This document shows positions 53,075-62,180 of a stretch of DNA of 64,000 nucleotides, one piece after another. The notes under the pieces are model-generated. The model had not been told where the DNA came from and made no database searches. It saw only the letters and a list, made by a program, of their open reading frames with translations. Source of the DNA: Acetobacteraceae bacterium (lineage in GTDB: Bacteria; Pseudomonadota; Alphaproteobacteria; Acetobacterales; Acetobacteraceae); the NCBI GenBank assembly GCA_024280945.1, contig JAMXLO010000097.1:21600-85599 (forward strand), written 5' to 3'. Each line of letters starts with the position of its first letter. Within the stretch, counting starts at the first letter, position 1. The position numbers were made by a program, and so were the translations under genes.

Positions 53075-56017
53075 TCAGCGGCGCCACCAGCCCCGCTTCT
53101 TCTCCACCACAGCATCCTGGTCACTGCCGATCACGATTGGCTTCACCAGCGGCTCTGGCGTCGCGTCATTTGCTGGCACCGGCTCCGGCTCGGGCAGTTG
53201 ATGCGGCTCCGGCTCGGTCGATCGATACGGCTCGGCTGCGTCAATCGGTTCAGCGCTCGTTTCCTGCTCCACCGGGACTGCTGCTTCCGGCGCTTCTGCT
53301 TCTGCCTCAGCGCCTGTGGCCACAGCCTGTGAGGAGTTCGGCTCATCCAGAATAATCTCCGAAGCAGCAACGGGCGCCGGATCCGGAACAGGGGGTGCAG
53401 CCTCCGCCGAGGTCCGGCGCGCCTCTTCGGCTGGCTCCAGTACATCGAAGATGTCGAACGCGGGCCCGCCAAACGGGTTGGCAGGTGTAGGTCCGGAGTA
53501 AACCGGCGGCAGCTCTGGTTGCTCGGCACCCGGCTCAGCATGCGGGGGCACCTCGCCATCGCCCTCGTGCCGCCGGCGCCGTCCGCCACGGCGACCGCGA
53601 CGGCGACCGCGATTCTCATCCTCACGAGCCTCGGCGTGTTCGGGCACACCCTCGACATGTGTCTCCGCCGCAGCTTCAGCCCCGGGCGCCTCTTCGCCGG
53701 TGGGCATCGCCGCCGGCGCCTCTTCCCGATGGCCCCCGCCCCGGCGACGCCGACGCCGACGCCGGTGATGCCGCTCGGCGTCTTCCACCGGCTCACCGGG
53801 TAGCGTGTCGCCGGCCCGGGTTTCGGTCTCCTCGTCGTCTTCCTCCCCTGCCTCGACCTCTGCGTCGAATTCCGTCTCGGCCGGAGGCGGGCTGGCATCC
53901 TGGGTGATTGCGACAGGCGCCTCGGATGGGACCTGTGCCCGCACCCGCTCAATTCGGAACTGTGAGTTCATCTGGATGTCGTCGCCGAGACACAGCACGT
54001 GCATCCCATAGCGCTGCTCGATGTCGCTCAGTCGCTCGCGCTTGTGGTTCAGGATGTAGAGCGCCACCTTCGGCGCCGCATAAACCACGATTTCCGCCGC
54101 CCGCCGCTTGGCGCCTTCCTCCTCGATCCCGCGCAGCACGTGGACCGCGGCACTCTCAGTCGAGCGCACATGGCCGGTACCGCCACAATGCGAGCAGGTA
54201 ATGAAGCTGGTTTCTGCGAGGGAGGGACGCAGGCGCTGCCGGCTCATCTCCATGAGCCCGAAATGACTGATATGGCCTACCTGAATGCGCGCTCGGTCGT
54301 TCTTCAGCGCCTCCTTCAGGCGCCTCTCGACCATGGCGTTGTGCTTGCGCGTTTCCATATCGATGAAGTCGATGACGATGAGCCCGGCCAGGTCACGCAA
54401 CCGTAGCTGCCTCGCCACTTCGTCCGCAGCCTCCAGGTTCGTTCGTAGCGCCGTTTCCTCAATGCCGCGCTCGCGGGTCGATCGCCCCGAGTTGACGTCG
54501 ATCGCCACCAACGCCTCGGTCTGGTTGATGACCAGATATCCGCCCGAGCGAAGCTGTGCTGTCGGCATCAGCATCGCATCAAGCTGCGCATCGACCTGGT
54601 GCTTGGCGAACAGCGGCATCCCGCCGTTCTTCCACAGCTGCACCTTCTTCGCATGGCTCGGCATCAGCATGCGCATGAACTCGTGCGCTGCTCGCCAGCC
54701 TTGCTCGCCGTCCACGACTATCTCGTCGATATCGCGCGAATAGACGTCGCGGATGGCGCGCTTGATCAGGCTGGCTTCTTCGTAGATCAGCGCTGGCGCC
54801 ACCGATTTCAGCGTGTGGTCGCGGATGTCGTCCCACAACCGCAGCAGGTATTCGCAATCGCGCTTGATCTCCGCCTTGGGCCGGTTGGCGCCTGCGGTGC
54901 GTATGATCAGGCCCATTCCTGAGGGAATGTCCAACTCCGCCATAATCTCACGCAGACGGCGCCGGTCGGTGGCGGAGGTGATCTTGCGCGAGATACCGCC
55001 GCCACGCGGCGAGTTCGGCATCAGAACGCCAAAGCGGCCGGCCAGCGACAGGTAGGTGGTCAGCGCTGCACCCTTTGTGCCACGCTCTTCCTTGACCACC
55101 TGCACCAGCAGGATCTGCCGGCGCTTGATCACTTCCTGGATCTTGTAGCTGCGCAGGAAACGATAGGCCCCGCGGCGTTCGCGCGATTCCTCGGTCGTAT
55201 CGCCCTCGCCGCCTATTGTCTCCGGCGGCGGCTGTTCTGGAGCGATCTCGTCTCCAACGACCGCCTCATCGGCTGATTCCTCGCCAACCGAAGCCGTTTT
55301 CTGCCCGAGGTCCGTGTCAAAAGGTGCTTCAGCCGCAACCTCTCCGTCGGTAGGCTCCGCACCGTTCGGCTCAGGCGTGGCAGGTGAGATCGCCTCCCGC
55401 TCAGGCTCGATATGCCCAGGCTCGACCTGTACTGCCTCGAACACGGCTGGCGGCGGCGCGTCATCGACCACGGAAAATGCATCGTCGACCGGTGCAGACT
55501 CTTCCTCCGGCGTCGCGTTGATGACCTCGATGGGAATTGCGGCAGGCTGCGCGGTCGCTGCCCAGCCTGATGGTTCCACGGCACTGGCTGGCTCTGGCGC
55601 ATCAGCCGCAGGCGCTTCTGCGTCGGCCTCCGAGACTTCATCCGTCGCCGCTTGTGATACAGCATCGGTCGCTGCTGCATTCGCAGCCGCCTCTGCCGCC
55701 CTGTCTTCCTCTTCCTCCTCGCGCCGCGCCTCCTCTGCCTGCAATTCCAGGAGGCGCCGCCGGTCGGCAACCGGGATCTGGTAGTAGTCCGGGTGGATTT
55801 CGCTGAACGCCAGGAAGCCGTGACGATTGCCGCCGTATTCGACGAAGGCGGCCTGTAGACTTGGTTCTACGCGAACGACTTTGGCGAGATAGATGTTTCC
55901 CTTGAGCTGGCGTTTGGTCGATGTCTCGACATCGAAATCCTCCAGCCGGTTACCATCCAGCACCACCACGCGGGTTTCCTCCGCGTGCGATGCATCGATC
56001 AACATACGCTTCGTCAT
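53075..56017 (-). CDS. rne: Ribonuclease E/G family endoribonuclease
   Basis: A 980-residue RNase E. The N-terminus 'KRMLIDASHAEETRVVVLDGNRLEDFD' is typical. The S1 domain is split by an acidic, Ala/Glu/Pro-rich insertion of about 190 residues (roughly 90-280), a feature of many alphaproteobacterial enzymes. The catalytic core follows: '5-prime sensor' region, 'LVAIDVNSGRSTRERGIEETA' and 'LIVIDFIDME' with the metal-binding Asp pair, then the zinc-link 'CSHCGGTGHVR'. The C-terminal 300 residues are low complexity with Arg-rich tracts (around 'RRRRRRRGGGHREE') and acidic blocks, the usual degradosome scaffold and RNA-binding region. It starts mRNA decay and matures rRNA and tRNA. Confidence 0.96.
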   Translation of the reverse strand: MTKRMLIDASHAEETRVVVLDGNRLEDFDVETSTKRQLKGNIYLAKVVRVEPSLQAAFVEYGGNRHGFLAFSEIHPDYYQIPVADRRRLLELQAEEARREEEEEDRAAEAAANAAATDAVSQAATDEVSEADAEAPAADAPEPASAVEPSGWAATAQPAAIPIEVINATPEEESAPVDDAFSVVDDAPPPAVFEAVQVEPGHIEPEREAISPATPEPNGAEPTDGEVAAEAPFDTDLGQKTASVGEESADEAVVGDEIAPEQPPPETIGGEGDTTEESRERRGAYRFLRSYKIQEVIKRRQILLVQVVKEERGTKGAALTTYLSLAGRFGVLMPNSPRGGGISRKITSATDRRRLREIMAELDIPSGMGLIIRTAGANRPKAEIKRDCEYLLRLWDDIRDHTLKSVAPALIYEEASLIKRAIRDVYSRDIDEIVVDGEQGWRAAHEFMRMLMPSHAKKVQLWKNGGMPLFAKHQVDAQLDAMLMPTAQLRSGGYLVINQTEALVAIDVNSGRSTRERGIEETALRTNLEAADEVARQLRLRDLAGLIVIDFIDMETRKHNAMVERRLKEALKNDRARIQVGHISHFGLMEMSRQRLRPSLAETSFITCSHCGGTGHVRSTESAAVHVLRGIEEEGAKRRAAEIVVYAAPKVALYILNHKRERLSDIEQRYGMHVLCLGDDIQMNSQFRIERVRAQVPSEAPVAITQDASPPPAETEFDAEVEAGEEDDEETETRAGDTLPGEPVEDAERHHRRRRRRRRGGGHREEAPAAMPTGEEAPGAEAAAETHVEGVPEHAEAREDENRGRRRGRRGGRRRRHEGDGEVPPHAEPGAEQPELPPVYSGPTPANPFGGPAFDIFDVLEPAEEARRTSAEAAPPVPDPAPVAASEIILDEPNSSQAVATGAEAEAEAPEAAVPVEQETSAEPIDAAEPYRSTEPEPHQLPEPEPVPANDATPEPLVKPIVIGSDQDAVVEKKRGWWRR

Positions 56018-56618
56018 CTAGACCTGAACTCCGAACAGCCGCTCGGCGGCGCAGTGCGCATCCCCGAGGGACGCGTAACGGCGGGCGGCAGAATAGGCGT
56101 GTAGAATTGGGCTGGTCCGTCCGCTCAAGGATCGGAGCATCGTCCGGCCGAGCACTGCGGCAGCATGTCATCCCGTCTTGGAACATGGGGATGACTGCCG
56201 AATTAGATAGTGTCTGGTCGAAGAGGATCATGCGTCCGACGTTGGTCCGTCCCTTGGCGACCCGGACCGCGCCCGGGTGAAGAGGACTGCCTGGAGCCCG
56301 ACCGCGGCAGCCGATCCCGGCGCGCTGCAAGCGCGGCGCGGGCGGTGACATCGCAGCGGCAGAGAGCGCCCTCCCCGGACCTGGTCCCGCCGGACTTCTC
56401 GCCCAGTCGGATTGCGGGCCGTCGCCTCTACCGGTCCTGACCCTCCGGGCAGCAGATGATTCCCCGCCTACCCTGAGATACGTCACCGGAGCAGCTTTGA
56501 CCATGAAGCAAACTGACCGCAGCCGCAAGTCGTGGTTGCGATCACAAATCGTCGGCATGAACGAGCCGTAATCAAGGCGGAACGTGCAAATCTGCACTTT
56601 CTGTGTTAAGAACGAGCC
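56018..56618. other. Divergent region between rne and the amidase gene
   Basis: About 600 bases, very GC-rich in the middle, with no convincing gene on either strand. RNase E mRNAs commonly carry long 5' untranslated leaders used for autoregulation, so much of this may be the rne leader. I looked for signatures of RNase P RNA, SRP RNA and tmRNA and saw none. Confidence 0.45.
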
Positions 56619-57506
56619 ATGGGCGATTGTCCACCGATCACGCGCCGCCTGCTCCTGGGCCGCCTGGCATCGGGGACAGGCATCGTCGGAACGTTTCTAT
56701 TGCCCCTCTGGAGCGACCGCGCCCTTGCCGCCGCCGTCGCATCGAAGCGGACAATTCCGGCGCCCGACCCGCGAGGGAGTCCCCGTACGTCGATTCCACT
56801 GGTGATGCTGGACCCCGGCCATGGAGGAAAGGACCCGGGTGCGATCGGGATTTCTGGCACTTACGAGAAACAGGTCGCACTTTCCGCGGCCTTTGAGCTG
56901 AAGCGACAACTCGAAGCCGCCGGCCGCTATCGTGTCGCCATGACTAGGACGCGGGATGCTTTTATCCCGCTGGACGAGCGCGTGGCCAAGGCACAGGCAC
57001 ACGGCGCGGCATTGTTCGTGTCGATGCACGCGGATGCACTGTCAGACCATTCGATACGCGGCGCCAGCGTCTATACACTCGCCGACACCGCCTCGGATGC
57101 CCAGACGGCAGCCTTGGCGCGCCGCGAGAACAGCGCCGACCGCTTCGCCGGGGCGGGGTTGGATGCCTCACCAGAGGTCGCGCGCATTTTGGCGAGCTTG
57201 GTACGGCGCGAAACCCGGGTCGGCTCCAGCCGACTCGCCCGTAACATGGTGGGCAGTCTGGATCAGGACCTCCCGATGCTGCCAAATCCGGCACGGCATG
57301 CCGGGTTCGTTGTGCTGAGGGCGGCCGACATTCCCAGCGTGCTGGTGGAAATGGGCTTCATGTCAAACCCGGCTGATGAAGCACAACTGCGTCGGCCACA
57401 GCATCGCGCGCGGGTCGCCGAGGCGATGAAGCATGCGGTGGATGCATACTTCGCCGGAACGGCACACCTAACAGAAGTTGATCGTGCGGAATGGATGGCT
57501 GGTTAG
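56619..57506 (+). CDS. N-acetylmuramoyl-L-alanine amidase (AmiC-type)
   Basis: A 295-residue amidase with a twin-arginine-like signal ('TRRLLLGRLASGTGIVGTFLL'). The Amidase_3 domain starts at 'PLVMLDPGHGGKDPGAIGISGTYEKQVAL'. The zinc ligands are His in 'DPGHGG', Glu in 'TYEK' and His in 'SMHADAL', and the catalytic Glu is in 'VLVEMGFMSNPAD'. It has no AMIN targeting domain, so it is the short form. It cleaves the stem peptide from MurNAc during cell separation. It lies 48 bases upstream of the PBP1A gene, an order conserved in alphaproteobacteria. Confidence 0.94.
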   Translation: MGDCPPITRRLLLGRLASGTGIVGTFLLPLWSDRALAAAVASKRTIPAPDPRGSPRTSIPLVMLDPGHGGKDPGAIGISGTYEKQVALSAAFELKRQLEAAGRYRVAMTRTRDAFIPLDERVAKAQAHGAALFVSMHADALSDHSIRGASVYTLADTASDAQTAALARRENSADRFAGAGLDASPEVARILASLVRRETRVGSSRLARNMVGSLDQDLPMLPNPARHAGFVVLRAADIPSVLVEMGFMSNPADEAQLRRPQHRARVAEAMKHAVDAYFAGTAHLTEVDRAEWMAG

Positions 57507-57554
57507 CGATCTGATCGCTGGCCGACGCCGCCGAAAGGCGTCATATCACCGTCC

Positions 57555-60149
57555 ATGACCGAGCACCTCACAGCCGGCGAGAAGCTGGTGCCGCCTACCC
57601 CAGAGAATCCCAAGCCCCACAGGCAGAAGCCGGCACCTGCGCGCAAACCACGCCGTGGCCCATTCCGCCGCCTTGTGCGCGGTGTCGTGGGCGGTCTGTT
57701 CGGCATCGGGATTCTGGTCGCCGCTGTCGGCGGCCTGGGTGGCTACGTCGCGTATGAGCGCTTCAGCGCCGACCTGCCGGACGTCGAAGGATTGCGGAAC
57801 TACAAGCCACCGGTCATGAGCCGCGTCTACGCCGGCGACGGCCGACTGATGGCCGAACTTGCCGCCGAACGACGCATCTTCGTCCCTTACTCCGCAATAC
57901 CTGACGTGGTGCGGCAAGCCTTCGTCTCCGCCGAAGACCAGAACTTCTGGAGCCACCCGGGCGTCGATCCGCTGGCAATTACGCGCGCTGCGGTATTCGA
58001 CCTGACGCATATGAACCAGGGACGGCGGCCGATCGGTGCCTCCACCATTACCCAGCAGGTCGCGAAGAATATGCTGCTGGACAACCAGATCTCGCTCGCC
58101 CGCAAGGCACGCGAAGCAATCTTGGCGATGCGAATCGAGCAGTCTCTGCCGAAGCAACGCATTCTCGAGCTGTATCTCAACGAGATTTACCTCGGCCTGG
58201 GGTCTTATGGCGTCGCTGCGGCGTCACAGGCCTATTTCAACAAACCGCTTGACCAGCTGACGCTGCCTGAGGCGGCGTTTCTCGCCGCACTTCCCAAGGC
58301 GCCCAACAACTACAACCCATTCAAGTTCCCCGATGCCGCGAAGGGTCGGCGCGACTGGGTGTTGGATCGCATGACGGAAGACCACGTGATCACGACGACC
58401 CAGGCTGAAGCGGCGAAAGCCGAACCGATCGTCCCAGCCGAGTTCCACCGGCCGCAACCGATTCCGGGCGCCGAATGGTTTGCCGAAGACGTGCGCCGTC
58501 AGCTCATTGCGCAATTCGGGGCTGATGTCACAACCCAGGGTGGGCTGATGGTCCGAACCAGCCTCGACCCTACGTTTCAGGTCGCGGCAGAAAAGGCCGT
58601 GCGCAACGGGTTGATGGCCTATGACCGCAAGCTCGGCGGCTGGCGCGGCCCAGTGACCCATCTGGATGGCGGGGCTGCACTGACGAAGAATTGGGTCGGC
58701 CCTCTGGGGCAGGTGACGCGCCCGCCCGGCATGCTACCGGACTGGAAATTGGCCATTGTGCTCGAAACGACCGATGCCGAAGCGCATCTTGGTTGGACGG
58801 ACAGCCAAGGCCAGCAACACACCGGCGCACTGTCGTTGTCGGATGTCGCCTGGGCGCGCCCGGTGAGGGACAACAAGCCGGGGCCAGCGCCGCGCCGCAT
58901 CACTGACGTGCTGCAGCAGGGCGACGTCGTCATGGTAGAACCCAATGTCGCGCCGCCGGCAGCAGCCGTCCAGGCGAAGACTACCAAGCCGGCGCTTCCC
59001 CCGGTGCCAAGACTGGCCCTGAGACAGATACCTGTGGTGCAGGGCGCGCTTGTATCGCTGGATCCGAGAACCGGCCGCGTGCTGGCCATGGTCGGCGGGT
59101 GGAGCTTTGAGGGAAGCCAGTTCAACCGTGCGACGCAGGCGCAGCGCCAGCCTGGCTCCAGCTTCAAGCCGTTTGTTTATCTGACGGCACTGCAGAAGGG
59201 GATTTCACCCAGTCAGCGGTTCCTCGATGCGCCGATCGTCATGGATACCGCGGCCGGACGCTGGCGGCCGAACAACTTCGAGATGGAGTTCGGCGGCCCG
59301 ACACCTCTGCGAATCGCGCTGGAGAGGTCACTGAACTTGGTCACTTTGCGGGTCGCCCAGACCATCGGAATGGAGGCGATCGCTCAGAATGCGATCGCCT
59401 TTGGCGAAGTGGAGAAAATGCCCCGCGTGTTGCCGGCGGCGCTCGGTGCTGTCGAGACGACAGTACTCCGCGAAGCGGGTGCTTATGCGTCGCTCGCCGC
59501 CGGCGGACGCGAGGTTGTTCCGACGTTGATCGACAGTGTCCAGGATCCCGATGGGCACGTCGTGTCGCGGTCGACTGCACTCTCCTGCGACGATTGCTCT
59601 GACCAAGGTGTCACGCCCACGCTGACCGATCAGCGCAAGGAGATCGCAGACCCTCAGTCGGTTTTTCAGCTGGTGACGATGATGCAGGGCGTCACGACGC
59701 GCGGCACCGGGGTGCAGGTGGTTGCGGGTCTTGGCCATCCGATTGCCGGCAAGACCGGCACGACGCAGGAATTCACTGACGCCTGGTTCTCCGGCTTCAC
59801 TCCCGACCTGGTAACCACCGTCTGGGTCGGCTTCGATAACCCTGCCAGTCTTGGCAACAACGAGACGGGTGCGGCGGTGGCCGGTCCGATCTGGCACGAG
59901 TTTATGGCGATCGCGCTGAAGGACCGGCCGGTGCTGCAGTTCCAGGCCCCACCCGGTGTGACCATGGCAGCCTGGGACAGCGGCCGTGGCACGGTGACGG
60001 ACGCGTTCAAGCCTGATCAGGTGCCTGGCGCCTCACAGCCCCTCGGCGGCGTAGCGGCAGGTCCGGCGGGTGTGGACGGGCTGATGCCGACAGAGGTTTC
60101 AAAGTCCGCGCCCGGTGGTGTCGACAGCAGCCTCGGCGGCATATACTAG
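57555..60149 (+). CDS. mrcA: Penicillin-binding protein 1A (bifunctional class A PBP)
   Basis: An 864-residue class A PBP. A basic cytoplasmic start is followed by one membrane span ('GVVGGLFGIGILVAAVGGLGGYVAY'). The glycosyltransferase domain has the catalytic Glu in 'SAEDQNFWSHPGVD', plus 'GASTITQQVAKNM' and 'ELYLNEIYLGLGSYGV'. An OB-like insert follows. The transpeptidase has SxxK in 'RQPGSSFKPFVYL', 'SLN' in 'ERSLNLVTL', and KTGT in 'AGKTGTTQEFTDAWFSGFTPDLVTTVWVGFD'. It polymerises and crosslinks peptidoglycan in the periplasm. It sits between amidase and prfB, in the usual order. Confidence 0.96.
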   Translation: MTEHLTAGEKLVPPTPENPKPHRQKPAPARKPRRGPFRRLVRGVVGGLFGIGILVAAVGGLGGYVAYERFSADLPDVEGLRNYKPPVMSRVYAGDGRLMAELAAERRIFVPYSAIPDVVRQAFVSAEDQNFWSHPGVDPLAITRAAVFDLTHMNQGRRPIGASTITQQVAKNMLLDNQISLARKAREAILAMRIEQSLPKQRILELYLNEIYLGLGSYGVAAASQAYFNKPLDQLTLPEAAFLAALPKAPNNYNPFKFPDAAKGRRDWVLDRMTEDHVITTTQAEAAKAEPIVPAEFHRPQPIPGAEWFAEDVRRQLIAQFGADVTTQGGLMVRTSLDPTFQVAAEKAVRNGLMAYDRKLGGWRGPVTHLDGGAALTKNWVGPLGQVTRPPGMLPDWKLAIVLETTDAEAHLGWTDSQGQQHTGALSLSDVAWARPVRDNKPGPAPRRITDVLQQGDVVMVEPNVAPPAAAVQAKTTKPALPPVPRLALRQIPVVQGALVSLDPRTGRVLAMVGGWSFEGSQFNRATQAQRQPGSSFKPFVYLTALQKGISPSQRFLDAPIVMDTAAGRWRPNNFEMEFGGPTPLRIALERSLNLVTLRVAQTIGMEAIAQNAIAFGEVEKMPRVLPAALGAVETTVLREAGAYASLAAGGREVVPTLIDSVQDPDGHVVSRSTALSCDDCSDQGVTPTLTDQRKEIADPQSVFQLVTMMQGVTTRGTGVQVVAGLGHPIAGKTGTTQEFTDAWFSGFTPDLVTTVWVGFDNPASLGNNETGAAVAGPIWHEFMAIALKDRPVLQFQAPPGVTMAAWDSGRGTVTDAFKPDQVPGASQPLGGVAAGPAGVDGLMPTEVSKSAPGGVDSSLGGIY

Positions 60150-60232
60150 AGCGATAGCCGGCGATTCACGCCCTCCGGCGTTCCGCCTCGGGCGATCGCG
60201 GGCCAGCCACGCCTCCCAATGGATCATGAGCG

Positions 60233-61364
60233 ATGTCAGCCGAATCAGATGCCCTGAACGAACAGATCAAGCAGTCAATCGCGCTGCTGAGGAGGCACCT
60301 TTGACTGGGATGTTGCCGAAGGCCGCCTCGCGGAACTGAATTCGCGCGCTGAAGACCCGGATCTCTGGAATGATACGGCTGCCGCGCAAAAAGTGATGCG
60401 CGAGCGCAACCAGCTCGCCGGCCAGATGGAGGCGGTTGGCACGCTTGAGCGCGAGGTTGCTGACACGTTGGAGCTGATTGCGCTGGCAGAAGCAGATGGC
60501 GACACAGGGATGACCGCCGAAGGCCTGGCGGCGCTGCGCACGCTGGCCGACGAGGCGAAGCATCGCGAGATCGAAAGCCTGCTCGCCGGTGAGGCCGACG
60601 CCAACGACGCCTATATCGAGATCAATGCCGGCACCGGCGGGACCGAAGCGCAGGACTGGGCCGAGATGCTGATGCGCATGTATATGCGCTGGGCTGAACA
60701 GCACGACTACAAGGTGCAGTTGCTGGAGGAGAGCGAGGGCGAACAGGCCGGCATCAAATCGGCGACGCTGCAGGTCAGTGGCCCGAACGCCTATGGCTGG
60801 CTCAAGACGGAGGCCGGTGTGCACCGTCTGGTGCGCATCAGCCCGTTTGACGCCAACGCGCGCCGGCACACGAGCTTCGCCAGCGTCTGGGTCTATCCGG
60901 TGGTCGACGAGAACATCGACATCGCGATCAACGATGCGGATCTGAAGGTCGACACCTACCGGGCGTCGGGTGCCGGCGGCCAGCACGTCAACAAGACGGA
61001 GAGCGCGATCCGCATCACGCATATGCCAAGCGGGATCGTGGTTGCGTGCCAGACCGATCGTAGTCAGCACCGCAACCGTGCCACCGCCATGGCGATGCTG
61101 AAGGCCCGGTTGTACGAGGCGGAGTTGCAAAAGCGTGAAGCTGCCGCGGCGGCGCAGGAGAGCGCCAAGACCGACATCGGATGGGGCCATCAGATTCGCA
61201 ATTACGTGTTGGCACCGTATCAGTTGGTGAAAGATTTGCGCACCGGGGTGGAGAAGGGCAATCCGGACGCTGTGCTCGATGGCGACCTCGACGGCTTCAT
61301 GGCTGCCGCGCTGGCTGCCCGCGCCGGCGCTACGCGCAGCGAGGCGAGCGCACAGGCGCAGTGA
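60233..61364 (+). CDS. prfB: Peptide chain release factor 2, with programmed +1 frameshift
   Basis: The first frame, from ATG 60233, gives 23 residues ending '...IALLRRHL' at an in-frame TGA (60302-60304). The continuation is one base forward: CTT then GAC from 60303, giving '[25 protein letters not shown]' and a complete RF2 to 61364. The second part has the anticodon-like SPF ('[11 protein letters not shown]') and the catalytic GGQ ('[10 protein letters not shown]'). RF2 reads UAA and UGA, so a shortage lets ribosomes slip past its own UGA: the classic autoregulatory loop. The coding parts are 60233-60301 and 60303-61364, about 376 residues. It is not a pseudogene. Confidence 0.96.
60290..60305 (+). 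promoter_or_regulatory. RF2 frameshift element (internal Shine-Dalgarno plus CTT TGA C)
   Basis: AGGAGG at 60290-60295 stands three bases before CTT TGA C (60299-60305). Pairing of the internal Shine-Dalgarno with 16S rRNA, the slippery CTT and the poorly terminating TGA-C context are the three parts of the known prfB shift site, all intact here. Confidence 0.93.
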
Positions 61365-61498
61365 AACTCACGCAACTTATTGAAACGCCTGAGGCCTAGG
61401 CGCGATCTCTCTCGTGGCCACGCCCAACCCATAGCTACCATATGATTGCCGGCTCTGGCATTGGAGGATGCAGGGCCCAGAGAGAATGGAAGTCCGCA

Positions 61499-62110
61499 AT
61501 GAGAGTGCTCCTGATTGTTGCCGTACTGCTGTTGGTGGCAGTGAGCGGAGCGGCCTTCCTGCCGGCCGCCGAGCCGTTTCGCCCCTACCTGTCGGAAGCG
61601 ACCTTGGCGCTCGCGGTCCTGACGGCCATCGCGGCGTTCTTGCAGCCTCGCCAGACAGCGCCGCCGCGAAAGCCCGTGGTGGAGGCGGCGCGCCCAGCAC
61701 CACCACAGACGGAAGGAAAGCGCGCGGATGCCGCTATCGTGCACTTCCTGGCAATGCTCCAGGAAAAAGGTAGGATGGTTGATTTCCTGATGGACGATAT
61801 CAACGCCTATAGCGATGCCCAGGTCGGAGCAGCTGCACGGGTCGTGCATGCTGGGTGCAAGGGAGTGTTGCAGGAACACTTCAGGATCAATCCAGTGCGC
61901 ACGGAGCAAGAGGGATCGTTCGTAGAGGTTCCCGCCGGGTACTCAGCCGACGAGTATCGGCTGGTCGGCAGGATCGCAGGATCTGCGCCGTTCTCGGGCG
62001 TGCTCGTCCATCGTGGCTGGAAGACGGATATGGTGAAGCTGCCGCAGTTGCTGCGCGGCTCCACCGATCAGCTACCCGCGATCGCTCCCGCGGAGGTGGA
62101 AGTGAAATGA
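61499..62110 (+). CDS. DUF2760 domain-containing membrane-anchored protein
   Basis: A 203-residue protein from the ATG at 61499, preceded by GGAAG; the frame from 61442 is open but lacks a site. Two hydrophobic segments ('VLLIVAVLLLVAVSGAAFL' and 'ATLALAVLTAIAAFL') anchor it. After a Pro-rich linker the DUF2760 domain reads 'AAIVHFLAMLQEKGRMVDFLMDDINAYSDAQVGAAARVVHAGCKGVL', 'EGSFVEVPAGYSADEYRLVG' and 'FSGVLVHRGWKTDMVKLP'. The family is regularly found next to a DnaK-like gene, as here (70 bases downstream), which suggests it is a partner of that chaperone-like protein. Its function is unknown. Confidence 0.88.
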   Translation: MRVLLIVAVLLLVAVSGAAFLPAAEPFRPYLSEATLALAVLTAIAAFLQPRQTAPPRKPVVEAARPAPPQTEGKRADAAIVHFLAMLQEKGRMVDFLMDDINAYSDAQVGAAARVVHAGCKGVLQEHFRINPVRTEQEGSFVEVPAGYSADEYRLVGRIAGSAPFSGVLVHRGWKTDMVKLPQLLRGSTDQLPAIAPAEVEVK

Positions 62111-62180
62111 CGGCGGTGCACCAGGGTTAGCCCGCACCGCCCAATCGGTTGAACTTCGATCAGTAGGACGCCAAAGCGCT

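Noticed and set aside
56018..56618. Possible structural RNA (RNase P RNA, SRP RNA, tmRNA) or a leftward 215-codon gene
   Set aside because: None of the conserved RNA cores are present. The open frame is a compositional artefact with no domain.
60233..60304. prfB as a broken gene
   Set aside because: The in-frame TGA lies in a perfect RF2 shift element, so it is a programmed event.
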